From: Phoebastria nigripes
Lineage: Eukaryota > Chordata > Aves > Procellariiformes > Diomedeidae
Assembly: GCA_035582835.1 (NCBI GenBank)
Contig: JAYKAV010002916.1
Coordinates: 252,577 to 316,576 of the forward strand
DNA length: 64,000 nucleotides
Reading direction: 5' to 3'
Positions 48,240 through 59,365 of this stretch are shown one piece after another; positions within the stretch are counted from its first letter, which is position 1, and every line of letters starts with the position of its first letter. The translations under genes and the position numbers were made by a program. Under the pieces are notes generated by a model that did not search any database, had not been told where the DNA came from, and worked only from the letters and a program-made list of their open reading frames with translations.

Positions 48240-48310
48240 AGTAGCGCGGGCGGTGTGCAGGCACCGCCGTGCCACAGCTCTGCCCTGCTCCGCCAGCCCT
48301 ACCCCCGGAC

Positions 48311-48333
48311 GGCACGGCACGGCACGGCACGGC
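48311..48333. repeat. (GGCAC)n pentanucleotide repeat in the promoter
   Basis: Four full copies of GGCAC plus a partial copy, about 180 nt before the first ATG of the SOUL-like gene. Confidence 0.9.
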
Positions 48334-48336
48334 GCA

Positions 48337-48363
48337 CCTCCCTCCCTCCCTCCCTCCCTCCCG
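48337..48363. repeat. (TCCC)n tetranucleotide repeat in the promoter
   Basis: About six TCCC units; the minus strand reads (GGGA)n and so has G-quadruplex potential. It lies about 150 nt upstream of the first ATG. Confidence 0.9.
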
Positions 48364-48454
48364 CCCCGCATGCCCCGGCGGCAGACGGGCAGAAGCGGGG
48401 GCCGCCCCTGTGTGTGCCCCCCCGCCCTCAAATCCCCGGGCAGGGCGAGCCCTT

Positions 48455-48460
48455 CATAAA
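48455..48460 (+). promoter_or_regulatory. Possible TATA-like box (CATAAA)
   Basis: CATAAA lies in a GC-rich setting about 54 nt before the first ATG. That would place transcription start roughly at 48485-48490 with a short 5' leader. It is position-based inference only; the promoter may equally be a dispersed CpG-island type. Confidence 0.35.
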
Positions 48461-48513
48461 GCGGCGCGGCGGCGGCAGCGCGCCCAGCCCGCTCCCCGGC
48501 TCGGCTCGGCGCG

Positions 48514-48739
48514 ATGGAGACGGGCGGGTGCCGCATGGGCGGCGCGGAGCCGGGCGCCCCGGCGATGATCACGCTGGAGGACCTGGACGGGATGGCGGAG
48601 GAGAGCCCCGACTCGGCGTACCACAGCAACGGCAGCAGCCTGGAGGAGGAGGCCGAGCGCATGGAGGACGAGGAGCAGGAGCGGCTGCTGAGCTACTGGC
48701 AGAGCGTGGGCAGGGGGCACCAGGTGGACGTGCCCCGGG
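48514..48739 (+). CDS. SOUL-like gene exon 1 (acidic N-terminal extension)
   Basis: A 226-nt coding exon inside the CpG island, ending CCCCGGG before GTAAGAG. It encodes an extension absent from HEBP1/HEBP2, with MITLEDLDGMAEESPDSAYH and an acidic helix-like EEEAERMEDEEQERLLSYW. Codon use is strongly GC-biased because of the island. Alternative starts at 48532 and 48565 would give 265 or 254 residues. Confidence 0.88.
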
Positions 48740-51700
48740 GTAAGAGCGGGCCGGGGCGGGCCGCAGGCGGGCAGCGCTCAGGCCGGGCTAAGCCGCTTAC
48801 GCCCACAGCAGCCTGCTGGGCTTTAGGGGATTAGGGAGGCGGTATTTCTGAGCTCACCGGCCGGTGCCGTAACCTTCCCAGTTATTTCTGACCTTCAGTC
48901 GCAGGCTGTCCCTCCCGGCAGCTCCGTGCGCTATACCGATGCTGGTGACAAGTTCCCCAGCGGGAGCCCCCGCACGCCTTTCACGCGGGGCCCTGCGGTG
49001 CCACGGCAAGGCTCTAGCACCTGCAAACCTCTCCTGTCTCCAGAGAGCCCAGAGGGAGCCTGTCCTCGGGGCTGGGACCCGGCTGTCTCCCTAGAGGGTG
49101 TGGGGCCGGGGCCCCATCTGCCCCCCTTCACCTCCCCAGCCGCCCCCCAGCCGCGCCAGCAGCAAGGCTGCCGCTGGAGAAGGGGCTCAGGCTGGCGCTT
49201 CAGCGTTCTGAAGGAGATGGGTGGTGACACAGCACAGGCTGTTGCGATAAACACCCATCATAGTTCCATACACTTCCGACACACAAAGTCTGAGCTAAAG
49301 CTTTGCACAGGGCTATTAAAAAGATTTTTCTAACTTTGAGAAGCGGCNGTAGTAGTAGTGGATTGACCTATTTATACTAAAAAGGACTGTTGTGAGTTTT
49401 CAGTCTTAATTAAAAATTAAATNTGACTACCTGCAAAAGCATTTGTCTTAAGAATCTCTCCTCACTGTAGCTATTCAAGAGGTCAGTGCTTTACAGAAAG
49501 ATGGTTGAATTGAACGATGACACAGTAGTCAAGTAAAAGGATCAACTTTGCTTTCTGACAGTAAGCCTCCCAGGCTTATCTTATTAAGAAATTGTTTATT
49601 TTCAATTTTAAGAAAGACCGAAGAATCTGAAAAACAGTAACGAGTCAGATAACTCATAACAAGCAGCAGAGAGCAACAGCAAACTTAGCTCATTCAGAAA
49701 CTTTAACTCATCTGCACTGTCCTGCCTAGAGAAGCACAGAGATCTTTAGCATCTCTACTGCTGAGATAAATCACCTTCTAAGAGGACAGGAAGCAGCAAA
49801 ACCTTAAACAATGCTAAACACTACCAAAATGAAACNACTGTTATTTAAAAACTTTTTATATATTCCAACATAGCAAAGAGGGTACAACCTCTTTTTCAAG
49901 TCATGCCTAGAAGTCATCTTATCTTTCTAATGTTTTAACAATGAAAACTAACGCCCCCTCAGGTACTAAAAGAAGGGCAAGGTCAGTCTGGACAGAGTTC
50001 TCTGGCTTGCCTTGCTCTCGCTGCCCCCTTAGGATGGGTCTTTGGATGCCCCGCGCCAGCAGTGCCATCCCATAGTTTAAATACGCGCTCCAGCAGCCAC
50101 GGGTTTGCATCAAATCTGACGGCTTCTGACTCTACAGGGGCACTGAGGGAGGGCAAGAGGAGGGGGGCATGCACAAGTGAGGAGTGAACACATGGATGCC
50201 AAGTTGCTCCTTAAGAGTAGCTTTGTGTAGCGGAAAACAAGATTCCTTCCCACAAAATTATCTGGTATTCTGATACATAGTGAAACAAGGCATTGAAATT
50301 CTTATGATTTATGAGGCAGGATATCAAGTCTAGGAAATATGTCAAAAGTAGTAATTTAGCACATTTTAGTTACTGTATTATAAAAGGTTTACTTTGTAAC
50401 ACTAAGCAAACGTTGCAAAAATCTAAATAGAAGATACTTTTTTCAGATACTGTCCAGAGCTATATGTCAGGACTGGACTGCATCTCAACCAGAACAGCAT
50501 AAGAGTTTGCCAGATTAGTTTACATGGTCCATTCAAAGTTCAAGCTAACTGTTAATATCCATGTTTAGCATCCAGTCAGCTAAAGCATACTTGAGCCTCA
50601 GGGAATACACAGAGGAAACACAGGATGACTTTCTAGGAGAAGTCCTCCCTGTCAATAGGGAGCAGACTGCCTCTCTTGACTAGCATGCCCCATCCCAGCA
50701 GCTGCCATCACTGAAGCCGTGATGTAGGAACACACAAGAACATTACTTGGCTGACTATTGACTGCCAGCCTGGTACTGTGCAGACAGAGCATTTGAGACC
50801 TTAACAACAGAATGTGTATTTCCTATAGTCTAGTGGTAAAGTCTGCAAAATAAGAACATTACCATCCCTCTCATCAATAGTTCTGGACTGCCACAAGCTC
50901 TGACACTTGTTCTGTTCTATGGGGACATAGAACAATATACTTCTCAAAAAGATGACTTGCTTTGTAGTTTTTGTTAGCACCTTTTAAGGGTAACAGGAAC
51001 ACTGTAAGCATTCTAAAAAAAAAATCTAACATTTTGTGAGATGTGAACAGCAGATATTTATATGACTGGCATTTCAATTTATCACTGTTAACAAGATCTT
51101 AATCCTATGGACTGACTGACTGACTGGCCTATGCCAAACCTTGCAAGAAGGTAAAAGAAAATTAAAGGTGCAGGAAGGTATAATCTAACTTTCTTGGCTT
51201 GAAAACTCCATTTTATCTACTCCCAGTGGAAGCAGAAAACATGCTACAGCAGTTACTTTAAATTTCTCAATTCTAATTTCAATATAAGAACATTCATTAA
51301 CAGGCAAGCTCAGGAAAGTTGCTACCCATCAAAACCATCTACTTTCTAAAGCATAAACTTGTATAAAGATACTCAGTGTACAACGCAGCATGCTCTGAGG
51401 TGAAGTACCCAGGCTCCAGATCAAACTTTAGATCTGGAATTGCATGTGGTTTTCCATCAATTCCAATGTACCTCCCCTGCTGAGGTTACCTCAGGTAAGT
51501 GGCAGCAAGGCTCTGCTGGTACAGAGGCTGCTGGACAGCCGTCTCATCTGTTGGTTGAAGGAAGTGTGCAGGGAAGGACTACAGAGTCTCCATCACTGGG
51601 TCATGCCAGTGATGCAGCCTCACGCTGAAGCCCACCCCAGCCCAGCACTGGGCCTGCTTCCAAGATGGTGCTCGCAACCTGATTACTCTCTCCAAGGTGA

Positions 51701-54700
51701 TGTCTAGCGGTTCGTTTCAGCATGAAGGTTTTGGTTCCCAGCATTACAAAGGCTGTCTCCTCTACTCTAGAATGACAAAGTTATGTGTGCGTGTACATTA
51801 AGGGCACAGCTGACAAGTACATCCCACTTCAGTGGGACTCCCAGCAGGTCTGATCAGACACAAATTAAGACATGCAACAATTTAAGTTCTGTTCAATCTT
51901 GCTGCTATGCACAAGTCTTGTCAAATCTGCCTTATCCGTATAAATCCCTTTGTAAAGATTTGCCTCTTTCACAATACCTACCTATAGTAGCAACTGTAAT
52001 CACAATTTTGAAGTTTAATTAAACCACGCCTTTACCTAGCTACAGTGCTACAACTCATCTTGCCTTGTTTTGTCACACCAGTATTCAAGTTTGCAAGCTT
52101 GGACTGACAGATGACATGTCAAGCAACTCACTTTTGGGCAGTATAATCTAAGTATTGTCCAGGTTAAGGTATTTATAATCAAAATGTTATGCTGTCATGC
52201 CTGACAGGCATGGATTCATGACCTGAAGAATAAAACTCCTGAAAGGACTTTAATTAGTTGTAATCCCTACCCTATGCATTAATATGGAAGGAAAAAACCC
52301 ACACAGTTATCAATAAAGGAATTGAAAAATAGAGTTAACATTTCTAGAGTCCTAAAATGTTTCCTAGTTCTTGAGTACTCTCTGGAAAATTCAGTGCTGA
52401 AGTCTAATCTACTTTTATTTTTCTTCTCAGCCTCCAAAGAGATCAATCTTACATGTCAGTTATTACTTAAATTTTGAATGTTTCCCAATGACATTTTTTA
52501 AAAAAATGTTTAAAATTAACTAAAGTGTAGCTTTCTCCCCTTTATTAAAAGGATCTTTACTATTCCAATTAGTCTTAAAAGCTAAAACCCCCACACTGGA
52601 TGGCAGGAGATGCAGGTTCAATTCCCAGCCCAGCTGCAGATTTACTTAGTGACCTAGGCCAAGTTAATTCTCCTGCATCTTAATTCTCCTCTTCTTTGAA
52701 ACATAGATAATACTCTCTTCCCCCATCATCTTGCCTTTTCCATTTAAGATACTGAGGCAGTTACAACACCCAAGAGAAGGGCTCTTATTTCAGTTGAAAC
52801 TGAGTCCTTTTCATGCATGTCTGATATATACCATGAGGTACTATGGCAGAAATTCACATCCAGACTTTCAAACACTGTACATAAAAATTAAGCTTCTATT
52901 CCTCTATCAAAGTACATAAATGCCTGTATTACTTCAACTTTGAAAGGCAAGGGACTAACTCTTTTGGAAGAGAGGCTTTCCATTCCTAAGGCTAACCTTA
53001 CATCCAGAATTTCCAAGCCTGCCTGTTAGGGATCAACTTCTAAGCAGAATTTATTTATGGACTGCAGCTAGAATTGATGTCAAGGCAACCGTAGTTGCAA
53101 ATACACCTAATCCAACCATATTTAACTGACAAAACTGTAGGAAAACAGAAGTACTAGAATATGCTAGTATTATATATGCAAGTATAATATATTTGCTCCT
53201 TCTATCCATTTGAGCTTGGCTGGGAAGTGTAACAATTAATACAGACTGGATGATTGCTAGTGTCACTACATCTAGAAACAGAGGATAGGTTTGCTATTTA
53301 ATTTCTTACAAAAATGTGAGACTCATTAAAAAAGTCACAGGGCATTTCAGTTCCATCTCAGTATTGGTTAGCGAGCATGCAGGTGCTTAGAGTTCTTCGA
53401 CAACAGTCAAGTATTAACATTCTCCTTCACATAATGATCCGCCACCAAAATGTGAGAGCTCAGACCAGAAGTGATGACATGTTAGACTGTACTCCGAGCC
53501 CTTCTTGTTCCAAAGGGCAAGACAACAGACAATGGCAAACATAAGAAGCATGCAAAACACACAGTGTCCCTATTAGTCAAATAAAGTTGATATGTTCCAT
53601 TTAATCTTTACTAGTGCTTTACGGTAACTATGACTATTTGAGAACATTGAACCACTGTATGTCTTTCTGCCAGGTGTAATGGAACCTGACAAACAGAACA
53701 CAAATTACGAAGCTTGCTTTGCTCTACTCCCACCTTTATATAAAAGTTATGTTTCAATTTTGCTAGAATGTTAATATTCACTCTAAGTCAACAGTCTTCT
53801 GCCCCTTCCAAACTGAAATAAAACCTTTCATCTAATGTACTTGGTATCTAATCAGACAGCACATACCTATAAAACCACTACGCCACAAAAAGAAACTGAC
53901 ACAAATCTATGTTCCAGTTTCTTTGTTAAACAATCACATCTTCTTAAGATACAGGTCTTCAGTGAAGTATACATTGAGGAATTTTAAGTTAAAGAAATAC
54001 AAGATGAGGAAACCTAACAGGACACTTTTCTCCTCCCTCATCTATAGTTTCAGCACTTTTCTTTTAAAGAAAGTATAAACACCTATTTACACTAAATAGG
54101 TATAATATGTAAAATTAAGTAATACACAGCCATGTAATAATTTAGGGTGTAAGGAGCCCCTGGAGAGCTGTAATCTAACCCCTTGTTAAAAGCAAGGCTA
54201 GTTTCAAAGTTAGGTTGCTAACTTTCAGGTTTCAGGTTGCTCAGGGCCTCATCCAGCTGACTTTTAAATTTTTCCAAGCACAGAGGCTCCATAACATCTC
54301 TGGGCCCCTGTCCCAGCGGTTGATCACTCACACTGTGATTTTTTTTAATTTTTTTTTTTTTTTTTTTTTTTTTTAATACCTTTTCAGAATTTTTTTTTTT
54401 GCAACTTATGTCTGCTGCCTCTCACCCTATCACTGTGTACCTCTAAAGAGTCTCAGTCTTCTCCACATCCTTCCACTAAGTAGTGGAGACTGCACTTTGA
54501 TCCCACCTCCACACCCCACCTTCACTTCCTCCCCTCCAGCCTGAGCACACCAGGTTCTCCCAGCCCCTTCTGCACTTCATCCTGCCCTAAGCAGCCAGGT
54601 GGCCCTCCACTGAAGTATCTCGAGTTCATCAATGCCATTGCTGTACCATGAAGCCCCAAACCAGGCACAGCACGTGAAATGCAGCTTCACGAGCACCAAA

Positions 54701-57700
54701 CAGAACAGTCACCTCCCTTGGCTGGCTGGCTGCAGTCTTGCTGATACAGCCCAGTGTCTGTCCTGTTCTGTGAAGTCTCCTTCTGAAGCTACAAACAAAA
54801 GCTCATGTTCTTTTCTACTTCTTAATGAAAACATTTGTTTGCCTTTTATTTTTAAATCCTCCCCTCCTGTGAGGTCTTACTAGAAGGGCTTGCATAAAAA
54901 AAAAAAAAAAAAAAAAAATGCAATTCACTTAAGACCCAGAACCCCACTTTACATATACAGAAGCTGGATCACCACAGTATCACAGCTGGAACATGCTCTC
55001 CATCAGTTTCCATTATAACACTCCCAGAGACTGCACCTAGCAGCGAATCACAGAGAAAAGTGGTGTGGTAGCTGGGCAGCAGTAACCGCAGGGCTAGCCA
55101 GGACACCCAGCTAACATCCCAGCCTGCCTGCCCTGCACCCGCAGCCCGGGCACTGTGGTTCTGAGTGACAACACGGGCCTCACACCCAACATATGTCCTG
55201 ACTAATAAGTAGTGCTGAAATGTGCGTAATATCAAACAAACGCTAAAGTAAAATACGAGACATAAAACATCCTTTGGAAATGACAGAGCTTCCACAGTAG
55301 TATTCCCTTGAACAAGCACAGCCGACTCAATTTACTTCTTCATGTGGATACAAATTAATCCAACACCAAAAGAGTTGCTAGAATTGGCAACAGAGCCAGA
55401 AAACTGGGCACCGCCAAAAGCCTTCCATAGATGCTTGTATAATTGCAATATATGAGGAGTGGGAGAGTGAAATCTGTTCCTAACAGTACAGAGACAGAAG
55501 TCAGTTAACCTTTCCCATTAATATTGAAGAGCAAACTAAACTTGCTACAAAAACAAGGTCCCCAGACTTATTTCTACATCTTCGGGTCTAAAATGGGAAA
55601 TGTGTTCTTTTGTTGCAGACATGGCAGAGCCAATTCAGCAGCTGACTAGAAATAACAGTCCCCAGGGGAGACAGAGCATCCCATTTACTCTGATCCAGCG
55701 CAAAGAAAAGGTATTGTTTCCCTTCCCAGTTGAGGTTTTAACAGTGTTTTCAGTATTCATACCTAGCTTCCAAAAATATGTTTCTTTACAAAATTATTTT
55801 AGCCATTTAGGATTTTTAACATCCTAAGTGCAAAGCATTATAACTGGATAACTACATTTCATTTTTAACATCTCACCACTTTTACATGTGTGAATTTTTC
55901 TTTTTTGTAAGGTAGAAACTGGCAGGAATGTCAGAAGATGGCCAGGAATTACAGTCTTTGTGATATTTTATAATGAATTTAACAAAAACCCCCCATATTT
56001 TGACATTTGAAATAAAAATGCCTATTTTCTTCATTTAAATCAACGCATTTGCTTCTTTACACAATCATGTTAATAAAACCTTAGCAAAGAATTCTTGAAA
56101 GAGATTAATATCTGAATTTAAAACCAAACATGTACTTTTGTATCATGGGTTATTATCAAACAAAGCAGCAGTTTGCAAATCCATCTTATCAAAACCATCT
56201 TATCCTCTAATGAAAAATTGAAATTGATGTCCAGCAAATTGTTTACAGCTCAGGAAATGTGCAAACAAGCGTCTAACCTTAAATACACGACAAATCAAGA
56301 AAATCTTTACTAACCATGTATGAAGAATTCTTGTCACATTTCTTTTAAATAGATCTATATAACTCAAATTTATAAATGTCACAATTTGATTGAGTATATT
56401 TCATCTAAACAGTTTGGGACTCCTGACTATTTCTGTTGTAATTAAATGCTTGAAAGCAGTTTCTCAGTACTACTGTAATAACTGCAGATAAAAAAATAAG
56501 GTTATTCAGTTTTAATTGCAACTAAATGCTTAATACTGCAAGTCCAAGAGATGACAGTTCCTTATTTTAAAGGACAACTACCTAGAAGTCTGCCGAAATA
56601 AACTTTGGTCCAAGATCAGCAGCATATCCCTTCTTGATTTATATGAGGAAGGACTGAAATTCACATGTTCCTTTCAAGATCATTTCACTGACAGTTGAAA
56701 AAAGATGCAGTTATTCTTGTACTCAAGATGCGTACACTGCATTGGTTTTGGATATCTACTTATTATATACCAGCGTGGACCTTGAAATGAAACGCGTGTG
56801 AACTAAGTATTAAACAGAATGCGCTTAAGGTATAGCTGACACTGAGACGTAAAATCATTCCTCATGCTTGTCATTCTCCTGGTCATACACCTAGAGAATT
56901 CAAGATTTCTTGATGCTGTAAGTAAAGCACTGAAACACTGTTTGACTTCTATTTGTTTGCTCAGGTTTTTTAGATGATTAACTTAAAATACAAAATTATT
57001 ATCTTACTGTGTTTGCAGCTTGGAGATCTGCTTTATGAAAAACGTCAGTATGGAAAAGCCAAATGGGCTTGCATAAAAATGAAAGAAAAACAGTATGAAC
57101 AGAGCATATGCCTTGGATTCATGAAGCTTATGAGGTACATTTGTGAACAGAATTCCTCAGGTAATTGGCACCACAATTCTACATTAAAGTTAAAACATTG
57201 TATTTATGCACTAGTTCTTCCTAACTGGGGAGATACTTCTATTAGCTTTTTCCAAATACACCACCCTGTCTATAGGGACATTTTCGTGTAATACAGCCTT
57301 TCCAGCAGAGTCTAAACCAAAATGCTGCTTCCTCTGCATACGTGCTAGAAGAGACCATCTGCGGGAAGACATCGCTGTTTCCAGGGGCACTGTGACCATT
57401 ACAACTGCCTGGGAATTGACACTGGCTATTTTTGTAGGCTGTCAGCTATAAATTAGGCTTTTGCTATAGAATTTTAGTGGTTTAGTTTTCACAGCAGTAC
57501 TGAGATCGCCTAATTTAAGAACCTATTCAGAGTGTAATGCCAAAAGAGACCATAATGTTTTGCCTCCTTTGTTTTAGTTTATGATACTTAAATTGTGCAT
57601 GTCTGAATAGACACCAAAAATTTGTGTGGTTGAAGCCTATTTTCCAGAAAGATAATCCAGTTTTAACTCAAGTACTTTAAAACAATGGCAAGTCTACCAT

Positions 57701-59365
57701 GTCCTTGATAGCTTGTGCCTGCATGAAAAATGTGCACCTAGTTTCCAATCCAATTTAATCTGGTTTCAACTTCCAGCCATCAGTTCTCGTTTTTTTCATT
57801 CTCCAGTTGATTAAAAAGTTTTGCAATGCCCACTGTTTTGTTCTGTAATAGTACATGTGTTGTAGTCAAGTCAACCCTTAATTTTCTTTCCAAGAAACTA
57901 AAAACATTGATCACAAAAGCTTTTCCCTAATCAGGTATTTTCCCCACTCTCCCCATTCTTTTAACACTTTAACATGGTTTAAAAGTAATTTTGGCTCCAC
58001 AACAGTGCAGTTTTGTTTTCAAACTGTGTACAGAAGCAAAGTTCCCACTCCTAGTCATCACTGCTACCTGCACAGTCAAAACAGTCAACCTTTTCCTATA
58101 GCATTGCAAAAATATAGCAACATTTTTGATAATAGCAAATCCTAAATGAATTCACAATGCAGTCCCCTTATCTTGCCTACATTCTTTGTTCCCGAATGTT
58201 TAAAACATGACACAAAGTCAGTTTACAAGATAAACACAACCCTCGTAAGAGGGGGAAAGAAGTTAAGTCAAACTCCTTGCCCTACATGAAGATAGGAGAG
58301 CTCACCAAATACTACATTTTAGACACACATGCACACATATTTCCACATGTAGGCTTTAGATAGACATACACACACACAAACTATAAAGCATAATAAAATG
58401 CTACTTCCAACTTGGAATACACAACCCCATTTTCTAAAACATCCTACTGAATTCCTTTTAGTAATGAAACTCTGCTCTGTGGTACTCACTTTATATTATT
58501 TAGTATGAGTTCAGAAGTCAAGCACAGCATGTAGACCTTCTTTTGTGTTTTCTAAAAAGTCATGTATGTCTCCTCAGGACTGTACTTGGGGATAACAATA
58601 CCCATTGTGACCATAGTCCATACAAATGAATCTCAATCGGAGATGACACAGTCAGTGACAGTAGCGTACTACCTGCCTGAAGTGCTACAGGATGAGCCAC
58701 CTCATCCTTTTGACTCTGACATAATCATTGAAGAATGGCCTTCTACTATTGTTTATAGTAGGTAAGAAACATTTTAATTTTCTTCTAGTAAAAAGCGTAA
58801 AAAGATGCAGTTTTCAATTTGGGCATGTTACATCTTTTAAATCAAGTTCTAAAAGCTAACAGACAGTAAAACTTGATTTTTAGTAATTGTTAAAAGCTGC
58901 CTGCTTTATGAGACTGGGATATTCAGGAAATAATGGTTACCAACTTACTTGGGAAAGTGATGCATCTGTAAATGTGAGATACAATAGCATTTCAAAACAC
59001 AGACTATTGTGTGTAGCTGGGAACAAAGCGTCTGACATATCACTGAAAATGTTAAGAAAAAGACTGTTACATGTTTAAGATCAATCACAGTCAGGTAGTA
59101 TCATTTGCAAAACATGACTAAGTAATTTAGAAGGAGGCATTTCTAAAAACTGTGGATTTTAAAAAGAACTTGATACAAAGTTGGTTGTTACAGGAGCTTC
59201 AGAGGAATCACCAATGAAGACTCTATAATGAGAGAAATAAACCTGTTGGCGGAAATTCTGGAGAGTCCCGAGTTATGTTTGCAGGATACATTCATCATTG
59301 CAGGATATACAAACCCCGCTGCTGCCAATCGACACAATGAGATATGGTTCCTTCAAAGACCATAG
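48514..59365 (+). CDS. SOUL/HEBP family heme-binding protein (HEBP2-like), 5 exons, complete
   Basis: This is a member of the SOUL/HEBP family (Pfam SOUL), small proteins reported to bind heme or porphyrins. SOUL was first described from chicken retina and pineal gland. Exons are 48514-48739, 55619-55710, 57019-57160, 58578-58761 and 59194-59365. All junctions are GT/AG and the phases (1, 0, 1, 2) chain to a 271-residue protein ending at TAG 59363-59365. The SOUL domain starts near residue 107 (LYEKRQYGKAKW) and runs through GITIPIVT, DPP-like EPPHPFDSD, the IIEEWPSTIVYSRSFRG strand and the C-terminal GYTNP...RHNEIWFL signature. HEBP1 and HEBP2 are about 190-205 residues, so this protein has an N-terminal extension of roughly 70 residues, rich in Glu and Ser. 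The histidine in mammalian SOUL's RHYG motif is Gln here (RQYG). Start chosen: first ATG in frame (GGCGCGATGG, acceptable context), with further in-frame ATGs at 48532 and 48565. The family is certain; which paralogue it is remains open. Confidence 0.93.
52596..52730 (+). mobile_element. Probable MIR SINE fossil
   Basis: The order of landmarks follows the MIR consensus. A tRNA-like B-box region (GCAGGTTCAATTCCCAGCCC) is followed by the MIR core, TTACTTAGTGACCTAGGCCA then AGTTAATTCTCCTGCATCTT. After these come TCTTTGAAACATAGATAATA and a C-rich stretch. MIR was active before the split of mammals and reptiles, and old copies persist at low density in bird genomes. Confidence 0.7.
54145..54770 (-). 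mobile_element. Old CR1 copy, diverged
   Basis: The plus-strand text shows reverse-complement CR1 landmarks: GGTTGCTCAGGGCCTCATCC, then CACAGAGGCTCCATAACATC and TCTGGGCCCCTGTCCCAG. Further on come the ORF2-derived CAGGTTCTCCCAGCCCCTTC and CTGATACAGCCCAGTGTCTG. It is interrupted by an expanded T tract (54339-54374). It is highly diverged, so the edges are approximate. Confidence 0.75.
54339..54374. repeat. T tract inside an old CR1
   Basis: 36 nt of T broken only by one AA. It probably expanded from a T run in the CR1 sequence. Confidence 0.9.
54897..54918. repeat. A tract
   Basis: 22 consecutive A residues in intron 1 of the SOUL-like gene. Confidence 0.95.
55619..55710 (+). CDS. SOUL-like gene exon 2
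   Basis: A 92-nt exon after a TTTTGTTGCAG acceptor and before GTATTG. With the last base of exon 1 it encodes DMAEPIQQLTRNNSPQGRQ and SIPFTLIQRKEK. It leaves in phase 0. It links the extension to the SOUL domain and has no motif I recognise. Confidence 0.85.
55711..57018. other. SOUL-like gene intron 2, 1.3 kb
   Basis: An AT-rich intron with no repeat family or further coding region recognised. Confidence 0.85.
57019..57160 (+). CDS. SOUL-like gene exon 3 (start of SOUL domain)
   Basis: A 142-nt exon after GTTTGCAG and before GTAATTGG. It encodes LGDLLYEKRQYGKAKWACIK and continues to GFMKLMRYICEQNSS. It aligns with the YEIRHYGPAKW...GFTKLNSYI segment of mammalian HEBP2. The codon at 57046-57048 is CAG (Gln, residue 116) where mammalian SOUL has its proposed heme-ligand histidine. 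Confidence 0.95.
57161..58577. other. SOUL-like gene intron 3, 1.4 kb
   Basis: An AT-rich intron with a CA-rich patch around 58322-58380. Nothing else was recognised. Confidence 0.85.
58578..58761 (+). CDS. SOUL-like gene exon 4
   Basis: A 184-nt exon after TCTCCTCAG and before GTAAGAAAC. It encodes GLYLGITIPIVTIVHTNESQ, then VTVAYYLPEVLQDEPPHPFD and SDIIIEEWPSTIVYS. This matches the MTAPVT strand and the PP.P..SDVFIE region of HEBP2. Confidence 0.95.
58762..59193. other. SOUL-like gene intron 4, 432 nt
   Basis: A short AT-rich intron. No other feature was seen. Confidence 0.85.
59194..59365 (+). CDS. SOUL-like gene exon 5 (C-terminus and stop)
   Basis: A 172-nt coding part after a GGTTGTTACAG acceptor. 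It encodes SFRGITNEDSIMREINLLAE and ends TNPAAANRHNEIWFLQRP then TAG at 59363-59365. The RxNEIWFL ending is the family signature (NEVWLI in HEBP2). The 3' UTR follows; its end was not determined. Confidence 0.95.

Larger units (their letters stand above)
48240..49230. promoter_or_regulatory. CpG island / promoter region of the SOUL-like gene
   Basis: About 1 kb of GC- and CpG-rich sequence in an otherwise AT-rich window, spanning exon 1 and the start of intron 1. It contains GC-box-like stretches and two tandem repeats just upstream of the gene. Its position marks the transcription start of the plus-strand gene. No FANCM first exon was seen on the other strand. Confidence 0.85.
48740..55618. 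other. SOUL-like gene intron 1, 6.9 kb
   Basis: It begins in the CpG island and then becomes AT-rich. It contains a probable MIR SINE (52596-52730), an old CR1 (54145-54770), a T tract (54339-54374) and an A tract (54897-54918). No minus-strand FANCM exon was found. The GC-rich ORFs at 48926-49333 are by-products of the island's base composition. Confidence 0.75.

Noticed and set aside
48180..48834. Several overlapping GC-rich ORFs on both strands, including 160- and 162-codon frames
   Set aside because: They arise from CpG-island base composition. Only the 48514 frame splices into a recognisable protein.
48926..49333. 135-codon plus-strand ORF in the CpG island
   Set aside because: It is in intron 1 of the SOUL-like gene, proline/glycine-rich, with no family resemblance and an overlapping antisense ORF of equal quality.
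54969..55319. 116-codon minus-strand ORF
   Set aside because: It was checked for FANCM ATPase motifs and none was found. It lies next to an old CR1 and looks like chance.
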